Shown here piece by piece: positions 42,494 to 52,187 of a DNA stretch of 64,000 nucleotides. The notes under the pieces were generated by a model that was given only the letters and a program-made list of their open reading frames with translations, searched no databases and was not told where the DNA came from. Position 1 is the first letter of the stretch. Each line of letters starts with the position of its first letter. The stretch is from Gaiellasilicea sp037720595 (GTDB lineage Bacteria; Actinomycetota; Thermoleophilia; Gaiellales; Gaiellaceae). The translations under genes and the position numbers were made by a program. The stretch lies in contig JBBJLW010000016.1 in the NCBI GenBank assembly GCA_037720595.1, forward strand, positions 9,471 to 73,470, in the 5' to 3' direction.

Positions 42494-44775
42494 GCTCTCA
42501 GCTCCGCTCCGAACCGCTCGGCGAGGGAGGCCACGATTCGCTCCCGGATCGGGGCCACGTCGGCGTCTGTGAGTGTCCGCTCGGGCGAGCGGAACTCCAC
42601 TCGGAAGGCGAGCGACTTCTTCCCGGCCGGGATCGGCGGCTCGCGGAAATCGCTGAGGAAGCGCACGTCGCGCATCTCAGGGCCGGCGGCTTCGCGGGCA
42701 GCGGCGAAGATCGCGGCCGCGGGCACTCTGAGATCGACGACGAAGGCAAGATCCTGCTTGACCGGCGGGAACGTGATCACGTCTTCGTACTGGACGGGAT
42801 CGCGGGAGCCGGCGAGCAGCAGCTCGAGGTCGAGCTCGAACGCGCTCCACTGTCCATCGAGCAGTTCCGGATGCAGCTCGCCGAGCCAGCCGGCTTCGAC
42901 TCCGGCGGCGCGCCCAGGATAGAGGAACGGCTGCGTCGCGGGCGCGACCGAGAGCTCGACCTTCAGCGACCCGTAGAGGACCTCGAGCACGCCCTTCACG
43001 CGAGCGAAGCCACCCTCGACGAGCCCACCCACGCGCAGGTGTTCCTCGGGAAGCTCGGAGCCGCGCGGCAGGTAGACGCGCGCGATCTCGAAGAACGCGA
43101 GGCGCTCGTTGCCGGACGAGACGTTCCCGCGCGCAGTCTCCACGAGGCCGTGCAGCAACGTCGTCCGCATCGTCGCCTGGTCACCCACGGGATCCGGGAG
43201 CGTCAGGCCGCCCGGCTCGGCCGCGGTCGGGACGAGCGACGGCGTGTAGACCTCGGCCAGACCCGCCCCGACGAGCACGTCCTCGACGCGGCGGCGCAGA
43301 CGCTGATTCGGTGAGAGCGATCCGAACATCGCGCGGCGCGCGGGCAGCGTGAATGGAACATCGTCGAGTCGCACGCGCGCGATCTCCTCGACGAGGTCGA
43401 CCTCGCGGGTCACGTCTCGCGCGCGCCAGGTCGGCACGATCACGTCGTCGTCCGCGACCTCGAACCCAAATCGCTCGAGAAGCGAGCGCTGCTCCTCGGG
43501 CGGGGTTTCGAGACCGATGAGCCGATCGGCGCGCTCGGGCCGCAGCCGGACCACTTGGCGCTCCGGCAGCTCACCGTGCACGTCCGCGTGGCCAACCCAA
43601 GTTGCGCCCGTAAGCTCGACGAGAAGCTGCGTCGCGAGCGCCGCCGCTTGCGACGCGAGATGCGGATCGACGCCCTTCTCCCACCGGTTCGAGCCCTCGG
43701 TGCGCAGCTTCAGGCGCTCGGACGTCCGCAACAACCCGACCGGCTCGAAGTTCGCCGCCTCCAGCAAGAGCTCCGTCGTCGAGTCGCGTACCTCGGTTTC
43801 CTCCCCGCCCATGATCCCGGCGAGCGCGACGGCGCGCTCCCCGTCGGCGATCACGAGATCTGCAGCGACGAGCTCGCGTGCGGTTCCGTCGAGGGTGCGC
43901 AGCTTCTCGCCGGCGGCGGCCCGCCGAACGACGATCCGATCCTGCGCGAGCGTCGAGCGATCGAACGCATGGATCGGGTTGCCAAGTGCCAGCATCACGT
44001 AGTTCGTGACGTCGACCACGTTCGAGATCGGCCGCATCCCCGCAGCCGAGATCCGGGCACGGAGCCACGGCGGTGAGGCCGCGACTTCGACGTTCGCGAA
44101 GGTACGGCCGATGTAGCGCGGGCAACCGATGAGATCGTCGATTGCGATCTCGATGCTCTCATCGCCTCCCTGCTTCGGGTCGCGGCCGGGCGGCGGCTCG
44201 AGCTCGAGTCGGAAGAGCGCCGCCACCTCGCGCGCAAGACCGTAGACGGAGAGCAGGTCGACCCGGTTCCCGGTCGGCTCGACGTCCATGATCGCGTCGG
44301 CGAGCGGGAGCACGTCGGCGAGCGACGTCCCCGGCTCGGTTTCGGGGAGCACGAGGATCCCGTCGTGGTCGGCACCCAGCTCGAGCTCGCGCTCGGAGAG
44401 GATCATCCCGCGCGAGACCTCGCCGCGGAGCTTCGCCTCGCCGAGCGGCTGCTCCGCACCCGGGAGCCTCGCCCCGGGCAGAGCGACCGCCACGGTCGCG
44501 CCCGCGCCGAAATTCCAGGCGCCGCAGACGATCTGGCGCGGCTCGCCCTCGCCCACGTCCACCTGGCAGAGCTGGAGCCGATCGGCGTTCGGATGCTTGC
44601 CCGCTTCGAGCACGCGTCCGACGAGGAAAAGCGCATGGTTGCCGTTCTTGTCGATGGGGCCGCGCGCCTCGACCGTATTCACCTCGGCAGCGCTGATGCT
44701 GAGCCGGTGCACGAGCTCCGCGACCGGCATTTCGAGGGCGACGTAGTTACGCAGCCAGGACAGCGGCACCTTCAT
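42490..44775 (-). CDS. pheT: Phenylalanyl-tRNA synthetase beta subunit
   Basis: PheT forms the alpha2-beta2 enzyme that charges tRNA-Phe. The 761-residue protein begins MKVPLSWLRNYV, has an EMAP/tRNA-binding domain (RLQLCQVDVGEGEPRQIVCG), the editing B3/B4 domain (FEPVGLLRTSERLKLRTEGS), the B5 domain, and the C-terminal anticodon-binding domain (FPPVKQDLAFVVDLRVPAA, FRSPERTLTDADV). It follows pheS directly. Confidence 0.96.
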   Translation of the reverse strand: MKVPLSWLRNYVALEMPVAELVHRLSISAAEVNTVEARGPIDKNGNHALFLVGRVLEAGKHPNADRLQLCQVDVGEGEPRQIVCGAWNFGAGATVAVALPGARLPGAEQPLGEAKLRGEVSRGMILSERELELGADHDGILVLPETEPGTSLADVLPLADAIMDVEPTGNRVDLLSVYGLAREVAALFRLELEPPPGRDPKQGGDESIEIAIDDLIGCPRYIGRTFANVEVAASPPWLRARISAAGMRPISNVVDVTNYVMLALGNPIHAFDRSTLAQDRIVVRRAAAGEKLRTLDGTARELVAADLVIADGERAVALAGIMGGEETEVRDSTTELLLEAANFEPVGLLRTSERLKLRTEGSNRWEKGVDPHLASQAAALATQLLVELTGATWVGHADVHGELPERQVVRLRPERADRLIGLETPPEEQRSLLERFGFEVADDDVIVPTWRARDVTREVDLVEEIARVRLDDVPFTLPARRAMFGSLSPNQRLRRRVEDVLVGAGLAEVYTPSLVPTAAEPGGLTLPDPVGDQATMRTTLLHGLVETARGNVSSGNERLAFFEIARVYLPRGSELPEEHLRVGGLVEGGFARVKGVLEVLYGSLKVELSVAPATQPFLYPGRAAGVEAGWLGELHPELLDGQWSAFELDLELLLAGSRDPVQYEDVITFPPVKQDLAFVVDLRVPAAAIFAAAREAAGPEMRDVRFLSDFREPPIPAGKKSLAFRVEFRSPERTLTDADVAPIRERIVASLAERFGAELRA

Positions 44776-45759
<984 letters not shown>

Positions 45760-45784
45760 GCGGGCGACTGTACCATCGGCCGGC

Positions 45785-46498
45785 GTGACCGATCCCAGCC
45801 CGTACGACGCCATTGCGAGGGTGTACGACTCGTGGAGCGCGAGCGTTGTCGAGGACGTCGATTTCTACGTCGAGGAGGCGCTGGCCGCGGGCGGTTCGGT
45901 CGTCGAGCTCGCCTGCGGAACCGGCCGGATCGCAATTCCGATCGCGCTCGCAGGCGTGCCGGTGATCGGCGTCGACGGTTCTCTCGGGATGCTCGAGATC
46001 GCCCGCGAGCAGGCCCTCACCGCCGGCGTCGACGCGCTCGTCGACCTCCGTCACGGAGATCTGCGCGAGCCGCCGGTCACCGAGCGCGTGCGACTCGTGC
46101 TCGTCCCTTTCCGCTCGCTGCTCCACATGACGACGGAGGCCGATCGCGCGCATGCCCTCGCCGCCGCCTACACCCTGCTCGAGCCCGGCGGCCGGATGGT
46201 CTTCGACGTCTTTGCCCCCGGCAAGGAGGACGTCGAGGCGACGCACGGACGCTGGCTCGAGCGCGAGCCGGGGATCTTCGAGCGCGCCGACTGGGACGAG
46301 GGAGAGCGGACGCTGACTCTCTCTGTCCGCCGCGGCGAGGAGGCGTCGACGATGCTGCTCGCCTGGCTCTCGCCGGTCGAGTGGTCGCGCCTCCTCGAGC
46401 GCGCCGGCTTCGAGATCGAGGAGCTCTACGGCTGGTTCGACCGCCGTCCCTACGGTGGCGGGGAGGACGTCGTCTTCGTCGCCAGGCGGCCCGAGTGA
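45785..46498 (+). CDS. SAM-dependent methyltransferase
   Basis: The 237-residue class I methyltransferase starts at GTG 45785 (VTDPSPYDAIARVYDSW). SAM-binding motifs: VVELACGTGRIAIPIALAGV, VIGVDGSLGMLEIARE, and HGDLREPP. LEPGGRMVFDVFAP is the usual post-motif. It is divergent from pheS with a 25-bp gap. Substrate unknown. Confidence 0.88.
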   Translation: MTDPSPYDAIARVYDSWSASVVEDVDFYVEEALAAGGSVVELACGTGRIAIPIALAGVPVIGVDGSLGMLEIAREQALTAGVDALVDLRHGDLREPPVTERVRLVLVPFRSLLHMTTEADRAHALAAAYTLLEPGGRMVFDVFAPGKEDVEATHGRWLEREPGIFERADWDEGERTLTLSVRRGEEASTMLLAWLSPVEWSRLLERAGFEIEELYGWFDRRPYGGGEDVVFVARRPE

Positions 46499-46659
46499 TT
46501 GCGTCGCCGACCCGGACTCCGGCTGGATCCAGCGGGATCTCGGTGTGGTGCTCGAGCCCGAGACTCTTGACCGGCGCGACGTTGAAGCCCGCTACGGCAG
46601 GGATGTGAAGAGACCACAACGGTTGGCATTCGTCCTGGCGTATCGGGTACGGTCGGCCC

Positions 46660-47205
46660 ATGCTCTGGATCGTTCTCGGCGTGGTCGTCTTCATCGTGCT
46701 CGCGCTCGTCCTGCTCTACAACCGGCTCATCCGGCTGCGGAACCGTGTCGAGAACGCGTGGGCGCAGGTCGACGTCCAGCTCAAGCGCCGCTACGACCTG
46801 ATTCCGAACCTCGTCGAGACCGTCAAGGGCTACGCCGCTCACGAGCGCGAGACCTTCGAGGCCGTCACGAACGCACGAACGCGTGCTCAGGCCGCGCAGG
46901 GGCCCGCCGAACAGGGCGCCGCAGAGGGCATCCTCGGGCAGGCGCTCGGCCGCCTCTTCGCGGTCGCAGAGGCGTATCCGGAGCTTCAGGCCGACGAGAA
47001 CTTTCGCCAGCTCCAGGACGAGCTCGCGCAGACGGAGAACCGGATCGCGGTCTCCCGCCAGGTCTACAACGACACCGTCCTCACCTACAACAACGCGATT
47101 CAGACGGTACCGACCGTCTTCATCGCCGGCATGTTCGGGTTCGCGAAGAAGGACTTCTTCGAGACGGAGGAAGCGGCCCGGGAGGCGCCACGCGTCACGT
47201 TCTAG
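46660..47205 (+). CDS. LemA-family protein
   Basis: The 181-residue protein has an N-terminal transmembrane helix (IVLGVVVFIVLALVLLYNRL) and the LemA helical domain: VENAWAQVDVQLKRRYDLIP, NLVETVKGYAAHE and NFRQLQDELAQTENRIAVSR, YNDTVLTYN. The function is unknown; these proteins are nearly always next to DUF2207 or YgcG-type membrane proteins, as here. Confidence 0.92.
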   Translation: MLWIVLGVVVFIVLALVLLYNRLIRLRNRVENAWAQVDVQLKRRYDLIPNLVETVKGYAAHERETFEAVTNARTRAQAAQGPAEQGAAEGILGQALGRLFAVAEAYPELQADENFRQLQDELAQTENRIAVSRQVYNDTVLTYNNAIQTVPTVFIAGMFGFAKKDFFETEEAAREAPRVTF

Positions 47206-47210
47206 CGGGA

Positions 47211-49067
47211 CTGACCGTCGCCGTTCTCGCCGCCCTCGGGCCGGTCGGGAACGCGGGGGCCAAGTCCTTCATGCTTCCGACCGCCGACGTTCTCGTCCAG
47301 GTCGAGCGGGACGGCGCCCTCGTGGTCGACGAGCGGATCACGTTCAGCTACGACGGCGATTTCAGCGGCGCGTTCCGCGAGATCCCGCTCGAGGACGGCC
47401 AGAGGATCGATGACGTTGCCGTCTTCGAAGGCGAGCGGGCCTACGCGCCGGGGGCGTCCGCCGAGCTGGGTTCGAGTGGCTCGCCCGACACCTTCGGCAC
47501 GATCGAGACGGGCAAGGGGTTGCGGATCGTCTGGCACTACCGCGCGCTCTCGGAGGAGCGCACATTTCGAGTCCACTACCGGCTGAGCGGCCTCGCGACC
47601 GCCTACGACGACGTCGTCGATCTCAACCTGAAGGTCTGGGGAGACGAGTGGCAGACCGGCCTCGGACGCTTGACCGCGCGGCTCGTGGCGCCCGGCGAGG
47701 TCACGCGCGCGTGGGGTCATCCGGTCAGCGTTCGCGGCGACGTCACGCTCGACGGCTCGATCGTCCGCCTGCGCGCGCTCGACGTTCCCTCGGAGCAGTT
47801 CGTCGAGCTGCGCGCGCTCGTCCCGCGGCGCTTCTTCACCTCGACCGCTGCGATGGCGGTCGAGGCGGGAGCAGGGCTCGAGAAGATCGTCGCCGAGGAG
47901 CGCGAGGACGCGGCGGCGTACGAGCGCGACCGGGGAAAGATCGACGAGGCGCTCGACAACCTGCCGCGCACGATCGCGATCCTGCTCGCGCTCGCGCTCG
48001 GCCCCGCGCTTCTGATCGCCGGCCTCGTCTGGTGGCGGTATGGCCGCGAACGCGAGACGACGTACGACCGCGAGTACGAGCAGGAGCCGCCGACGGAGAC
48101 GCAGCCGGCACTCGTCCCGTCGCTGCTCGCCCAGGGCGGCACGCCTGGCTCGCTCGAGTTCACCGCGACCCTCTTCGACCTGATCAGGCGCGGGCGCTAC
48201 CGCTCGGCCCCGGTCACCACCGAGCGGAAGATCTGGGGCGGACTGAGGACGCAGCAGGTCGCGGATCTCGAGCTGGAGCTCGACGATCTCGAGGCGCCGG
48301 TGGAAGCGTTCGAAGCTCCCGTCGCCCAGGTCGTCGACGGAATCCTCGCCGACGGGCCCGAGCGGCTCTCACGCTTCCGCGACCGGATCGAGGAGCACCG
48401 CACCAGCAACTCGACGCGCTTCACCTCGTTCAAGTCCGGAATCGACGCGGAGATCACCGGTCGGAAGTGGTTCCAGAACCATGGCATCGTCCTGCTCCTC
48501 GGAGGCGCTGCTCTGCTCGCGGTCGTGGGAGGGCTGTTGCTCTTCGGCGGATTCGAGTCGTTCGACTCGGTGGCGCCCACGTGGCGTAGCAACGTCGTGC
48601 TCGCGCGCGGCGGGTGTGGGCGCGGAAACGCGGGGGTGCTCGTCGTCGCGGCCTTCAATCGACGCCTCTGGCGTCGGCGCTCACCGGAGGCCCAGGCGGA
48701 GGCCGAACGGTGGGAGGCCTTTCGTCGCTACCTCACCGACTTTCCGCGGCTCCAGGAGGCGCCGCCGGCGACGCTCGAGCTCTGGGAGCGTTTCCTCGTC
48801 TATGGGATCGCCTTCGGGATCGCCGAGCGCGTCCTCCAAGGCGCCCAGCTCCATATGCCCGAGGCGCTGGCGCAGACTAGCTCGCTCTACTGGATCGGCC
48901 CGTACGGCGACCTCGGCTCCGGCCCGACCTCGATGGCGATCGGCGATCTGGCGGCCGGCTTCGGCTCGGCGCTCGCACCTCCCTCCTCCGGCTCCGGCGG
49001 GATGGGTGGCGGGTTCTCGGGCGGAGGCGGCGGGGGCGGCGGTGGAGGTGGAGGTGGCGCTTGGTGA
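47211..49067 (+). CDS. DUF2207 membrane protein (LemA partner)
   Basis: This protein of about 618 residues has an export signal (TVAVLAALGPVGNAGA), an outer beta domain (SFMLPTADVLVQVERDGALV, FSYDGDFSGAFREIPLEDGQ), a transmembrane helix (AILLALALGPALLIAGLVWW), a cytosolic part with WEAFRRYLTDFPRL, further helices and a Gly-rich tail (GGFSGGGGG...). This is the DUF2207 plan. No ATG, GTG or TTG lies before the signal in this frame; the listed start is the CTG at 47211, while ATG 47271 would lose the signal. A missing base near the start is possible. Confidence 0.85.
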   Translation: MTVAVLAALGPVGNAGAKSFMLPTADVLVQVERDGALVVDERITFSYDGDFSGAFREIPLEDGQRIDDVAVFEGERAYAPGASAELGSSGSPDTFGTIETGKGLRIVWHYRALSEERTFRVHYRLSGLATAYDDVVDLNLKVWGDEWQTGLGRLTARLVAPGEVTRAWGHPVSVRGDVTLDGSIVRLRALDVPSEQFVELRALVPRRFFTSTAAMAVEAGAGLEKIVAEEREDAAAYERDRGKIDEALDNLPRTIAILLALALGPALLIAGLVWWRYGRERETTYDREYEQEPPTETQPALVPSLLAQGGTPGSLEFTATLFDLIRRGRYRSAPVTTERKIWGGLRTQQVADLELELDDLEAPVEAFEAPVAQVVDGILADGPERLSRFRDRIEEHRTSNSTRFTSFKSGIDAEITGRKWFQNHGIVLLLGGAALLAVVGGLLLFGGFESFDSVAPTWRSNVVLARGGCGRGNAGVLVVAAFNRRLWRRRSPEAQAEAERWEAFRRYLTDFPRLQEAPPATLELWERFLVYGIAFGIAERVLQGAQLHMPEALAQTSSLYWIGPYGDLGSGPTSMAIGDLAAGFGSALAPPSSGSGGMGGGFSGGGGGGGGGGGGGAW

Positions 49068-49121
49068 CGTGCCCGCAAGAGACATCTGGCGTAACCCACG
49101 GATTCAGGGCACGATTCAGCG

Positions 49122-49250
49122 ATGATGTCGGAGGACGATGTCACGTCTATCATCGAGGCCCTGTTCGATATCCGGACCGAGCTTCGCCGGATAGTCGTAT
49201 TGCTGGAGGAGAACGATGGCGAGCAAGGAAACGAAGCGACGGATTCGTGA
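49122..49250 (+). CDS. Tiny ORF (42 aa), first of an overlapping pair
   Basis: MMSEDDVTSIIEALFDIRTE and LRRIVVLLEENDGEQG give an amphipathic helical peptide. The purine-rich GGAGGAGAACG within its 3' half serves as ribosome site for the next ORF, which overlaps it by 35 nt in another frame. No strong site is upstream of its own start. It could be an upstream partner of that ORF; the pair resembles small two-gene modules, but the evidence is slight. Confidence 0.4.
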   Translation: MMSEDDVTSIIEALFDIRTELRRIVVLLEENDGEQGNEATDS

Positions 49251-49359
49251 GGAGATCGCAGCCGATCAAGCTCGCTACGACGAGGTGACCAGACGCCTCA
49301 AGGAGCGCATCGAGCGTGGGCGGGCGAAACCTCAAGAAGACCGACGCGACCGCTCGTAA
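49216..49359 (+). CDS. Tiny basic protein (47 aa), second of an overlapping pair
   Basis: The peptide MASKETKRRIREEIAADQAR continues as a long charged helix (YDEVTRRLKERIERGRAK). A strong GGAGGAG ribosome site lies 6 nt before ATG 49216, the best support for translation here. It overlaps the 42-aa ORF by 35 nt and the SpoU methylase tail to tail by 28 nt. Highly charged helices of this size often bind proteins or nucleic acids; function unknown. Confidence 0.5.
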   Translation: MASKETKRRIREEIAADQARYDEVTRRLKERIERGRAKPQEDRRDRS

Positions 49360-50030
49360 AGCGCGATCGCGCCGGCGGCGGCGACGTTGAGCGACTCCGC
49401 CGCACCCGGGGTCGGGATCGTGGCGACTTCGGCGCTCTGAGCCACTAGGTCCTCCGGCAGCCCCTCGCGCTCGGCTCCGAGCAGGAACGTCACGGGGCCT
49501 GCGAGGTCGAGCTCCTGAAGCGGACGCCCGCCGTGAGCGGCGAGCGCGATCCACGGCTTCGGGGCATCCTCGAGCGCGAGCAGCGGGACGCGGAAGATCG
49601 CCCCGGCCGACGCGCGTAGCGCCTTCGGGCCGAGCGGGTCTGCGCATCCGGGCGAGAGCGCGAGCGCAGCACCGAAGGCGTCCGCCGCGCGCAGCAGGGC
49701 GCCGACGTTGCCGGGATCCGTCACGCGCCAAAGGGCAAGTGTCGTCTCGCGCTCGCCCCGCGGCAGATCGGCCTGACGGTAGACACCGATCGCGCGAGCC
49801 GGATGCGGCAGCGTCGAGAGGTCGGCGAGCAACTCCTCCTCGACGGTCTCACCGGAGACGAGGAGCTCGATCGGCTCGATTCCGGCTGCGCGGGCCGCTT
49901 CGACGAGATCCTCGCCCTCGACCACGAAGAGCCCGAGCTCGGCCCGCTTGCGCTTCTGCGCGATCAGCTTCCGGACGAGCTTCAGCGTCGGATTCGTCCT
50001 CGACGTGATCACGCGAGCCACTCGATCCAT
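49332..50030 (-). CDS. TrmH/SpoU-family RNA 2'-O-methyltransferase
   Basis: The 232-residue protein has an L30e-like N-terminal substrate domain (SRTNPTLKLVRKLIAQKRKR, LFVVEGEDLVEAARAAGIEP) and the SPOUT knot: TLALWRVTDPGNVGALLRAAD, VTFLLGAEREGLPEDL, and ESLNVAAAGAIALYE (motif 3). It methylates ribose 2'-OH in rRNA or tRNA. SpoU methylases of this kind are usually found between rplT and pheS, which fits. Start ATG 50030 overlaps the DUF2332 gene by 22 nt. Confidence 0.93.
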   Translation of the reverse strand: MDRVARVITSRTNPTLKLVRKLIAQKRKRAELGLFVVEGEDLVEAARAAGIEPIELLVSGETVEEELLADLSTLPHPARAIGVYRQADLPRGERETTLALWRVTDPGNVGALLRAADAFGAALALSPGCADPLGPKALRASAGAIFRVPLLALEDAPKPWIALAAHGGRPLQELDLAGPVTFLLGAEREGLPEDLVAQSAEVATIPTPGAAESLNVAAAGAIALYERSRRSS

Positions 50031-50962
50031 GCGCCGTGGAAGTCGGCGTGCGCGACAAGCTCCGGTCCGTTGCCGGGCCAGAGCTGCAGCCACAGGCCCC
50101 AGTAGTCGTGGACGTCCTCGGCGGGACGGGCTGTCCACACGAACGCGAGCGATCCGTCGCGGCCGGCCTCCGCGAGCGAATCTCCGACGCGCTCCCAGTC
50201 CCCGTAGGAGAGGTAGCCGAGAACGGCGGTCTCGAAGACGACCGTGAGTACATCCGGGTCATGCGCGGCTAGGAGTTCCGGCAGCAACTCGGCGAGGTCT
50301 CCGCGCAGAAGCGTCGGCGGTGCGCACCGCACCGCCTCGATCGCCTGGTCGAGCCGCTCGAGCCTGCCCTCCTGCCCCGGCCAGACGAACGAGCGCAACC
50401 ACAGCGCTCCCTCCTCGGTCGTCACGTCTACCGGGTCGAGGTCGACCCCGATCCGGCGGCGCACTCGCGGCTGGAGCTCGAGCAGCTGCGCAGGTACAGG
50501 CGGGTGCTCCTCGCCGTCGAGCTCGAGCAGCGCGTCCTGTGGGCCCGAGCTCCCGGCGTCGTAGGCGTACTGGTAACGATCCCAGAGCAGGTTGAACCCC
50601 GCGCTGGAGCCGAGCTCGATCACGTCGAACGTCGGGGCGTCCGTGCGGCGCGAGAGCTCGAGGAAGCACGGCAGCAGCACCCACGAGCGGCGAACCTCGT
50701 TCGTCTGGATGGAGCGCGCGGCGAGCCGCCGAAGATCATCGTGCTCGAGCGCCGCGTCGAGATCCTCCCAGCTGGCGCCGCCGGAGAGGACGAGCGCATG
50801 CAGCCCGCCGAGGAGGCGGAGCGGCGCATCCCACGACATCTCGCCGACGAGCGTCGGCGCGCGCGGATCCTCGGCGAGGCGCCGGCACAGGTCGACATAG
50901 AGAGGCGAGCGGCCCTCGCACTGCCCCGCTTGGGAGCGAAAGATCTCTGCCTGCGTGCTCAG
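50009..50962 (-). CDS. DUF2332-family protein, probable CTG start
   Basis: The conserved DUF2332 region begins upstream of the first ATG (50839): codons before it read QAEIFRSQAGQCEGRSPLY and DLCRRLAEDP, matching the family's N-terminus. No ATG, GTG or TTG exists in this stretch; a CTG at 50960-50962 overlaps the rplT stop as CTGA, just like usual ATGA couplings. From there the protein has 317 residues, near the family length. Further on, DVIELGSSAGFNLLWDRY and VVFETAVLGYLSYG are family features with a methyltransferase-like look. Function unknown. Confidence 0.8.
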   Translation of the reverse strand: MSTQAEIFRSQAGQCEGRSPLYVDLCRRLAEDPRAPTLVGEMSWDAPLRLLGGLHALVLSGGASWEDLDAALEHDDLRRLAARSIQTNEVRRSWVLLPCFLELSRRTDAPTFDVIELGSSAGFNLLWDRYQYAYDAGSSGPQDALLELDGEEHPPVPAQLLELQPRVRRRIGVDLDPVDVTTEEGALWLRSFVWPGQEGRLERLDQAIEAVRCAPPTLLRGDLAELLPELLAAHDPDVLTVVFETAVLGYLSYGDWERVGDSLAEAGRDGSLAFVWTARPAEDVHDYWGLWLQLWPGNGPELVAHADFHGAWIEWLA

Positions 50963-51330
50963 GCGGCCTGGGCGGATTCGTTCGCCGCTTTCGCCTGCTC
51001 GGCGACGGCCGCGAACGCGGCGGGGTCGCTGACGGCGAGGTCGGCGAGCACCTTGCGGTCGAGCTCGATCCCGGCCTTGTGGACACCCGAGATGAACTGG
51101 TTGTACGACATCCCGTTCACCCGCGCGGCGGCGTTGATCCGCACGATCCAGAGCTGCCGAAACGTCCGCTTCTTGTTCTTGCGGTCGCGGTAGGCATAGA
51201 CGAGCGAGTGCTCGACCTGCTCCTTTGCGTACTTGTAGCTCGACTTCTTGAGCCCCCAGTAGCCCTTCGCCTGCCCGAGGACCTTGCGGCGCTTCTTGCG
51301 CGCGTGAACGGATCGCTTAACTCTTGGCAT
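50959..51330 (-). CDS. rplT: 50S ribosomal protein L20
   Basis: The 123-residue protein starts MPRVKRSVHARKKRRKVLGQ and continues AKGYWGLKKSSYKYAKEQVE, all standard L20. The family core near 117 residues is followed by a short Ala-rich end. L20 is needed early in 50S assembly. It follows rpmI by 6 bp, and its first codons overlap the extended infC frame by 14 nt. Confidence 0.97.
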   Translation of the reverse strand: MPRVKRSVHARKKRRKVLGQAKGYWGLKKSSYKYAKEQVEHSLVYAYRDRKNKKRTFRQLWIVRINAAARVNGMSYNQFISGVHKAGIELDRKVLADLAVSDPAAFAAVAEQAKAANESAQAA

Positions 51331-52096
51331 CTGCGCCTACTTCAGCCCCAACAGGCGCTTGATCCTCGGCACGTCCACCTTCGCGACCGGATGATCCTGG
51401 CCGAACGCTCGCTTTCGCTTCGCCGACTTGTGCTCCAAGTTGTGGCTCTTCATCGCGTGCCGGCGCGTCAGCTTGCCGCTGCCCGTCACCTTGAATCGCT
51501 TTTTCGCCCCGCTCGATGTCTTCACTTTCGGCATCAGTCTTCACTCCTGCGTTCTTGGTTGGGCCCAGCAGCATCACCATGTTGCGACCGTCGAGTAGCG
51601 GCGGCGATTCGACCGCGCCGATCTCCTTGATCTCCTCTGCGAGCCGGAGCAGCAGATCGCGGCCTCGCTCCGGGTGCAGGTTCTCGCGTCCCCGGAACAT
51701 GATCGTGACCTTGACCTTCGCGCGCTGGTGCAGGAAACGCACGACATGGCCCTTCTTCGTCTCGTAGTCGTGGATGCCGATCTTCGGCCTGAACTTGATC
51801 TCCTTGATGTTGATCTGCTGCTGGTGTTTCCGCGCGAGCTTGGCTTTCTGCTCCTGCTCGTAGCGGTACTTCCCGTAGTCCATCACCCGCGCGACCGGCG
51901 GGTCAGCTTGGGCGGCGACTTCGACCAGGTCGAGCCCCTTCGAGTACGCGTACTCCCGCGCCTCGTCCGTCGATTTGATCCCGATCTGCTCCCCGTCTTC
52001 GCCCACCAGCCGGACGTTCGGAACCCGGATCGCCTCGTTGATCCGATCCTGCGGCTGCGGGCGCGTGCGGTCTTCCGGGCGCCGTCTCGGTCTCAA
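51317..52096 (-). CDS. infC: Translation initiation factor IF-3 with unusual C-terminal extension
   Basis: IF-3 keeps 30S and 50S apart and proofreads start codons. RINEAIRVPNVRLVGEDGEQ opens the N-domain, ARVMDYGKYRYEQEQKAKLA is the family signature, and the C-domain ends at MVMLLGPTKN (about residue 185). The frame then runs on for some 74 Gln/Glu/Gly-rich residues, right through rpmI and into rplT. Either this is a real tail, or one base is missing near 51560, since a -1 shift there gives LLGPNQERRSED and a TGA overlapping the rpmI ATG. The start is TTG 52096 with AAGG upstream. A rare start codon suits IF-3 autoregulation. Confidence 0.92.
   Translation of the reverse strand: MRPRRRPEDRTRPQPQDRINEAIRVPNVRLVGEDGEQIGIKSTDEAREYAYSKGLDLVEVAAQADPPVARVMDYGKYRYEQEQKAKLARKHQQQINIKEIKFRPKIGIHDYETKKGHVVRFLHQRAKVKVTIMFRGRENLHPERGRDLLLRLAEEIKEIGAVESPPLLDGRNMVMLLGPTKNAGVKTDAESEDIERGEKAIQGDGQRQADAPARDEEPQLGAQVGEAKASVRPGSSGREGGRAEDQAPVGAEVGADAKS
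51337..51534 (-). CDS. rpmI: 50S ribosomal protein L35
   Basis: The 65-residue protein has MPKVKTSSGAKKRFKVTGSG and LTRRHAMKSHNLEHKSAKRK, clear L35. A GGAG ribosome site lies 8-10 nt before the ATG. The gene is enclosed in another frame by the extended infC frame. The order infC-rpmI-rplT is universal in most bacteria. Confidence 0.96.
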   Translation of the reverse strand: MPKVKTSSGAKKRFKVTGSGKLTRRHAMKSHNLEHKSAKRKRAFGQDHPVAKVDVPRIKRLLGLK

Positions 52097-52141
52097 AGGG
52101 CCTTCACCAAGCTACGAATCCTCTCTCTCAAACGACAAGAA

Positions 52142-52187
52142 CCGCTGCAAGCAGCGGCCACATTTCCTCGTCCAACCGGGTCGGTTG
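52142..52187 (-). promoter_or_regulatory. Leader hairpins upstream of infC
   Basis: Two stem-loops lie between thrS and infC: CAACCG-GGT-CGGTTG (52173-52187) and CCGCTGC-AA-GCAGCGG (52142-52157). On the transcript the second hairpin is followed by TTCTTGTCGTTTG, a moderately T-rich stretch. This arrangement could be an attenuator for the infC-rpmI-rplT transcript, which in other bacteria is controlled by L20 or IF-3. Confidence 0.5.
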
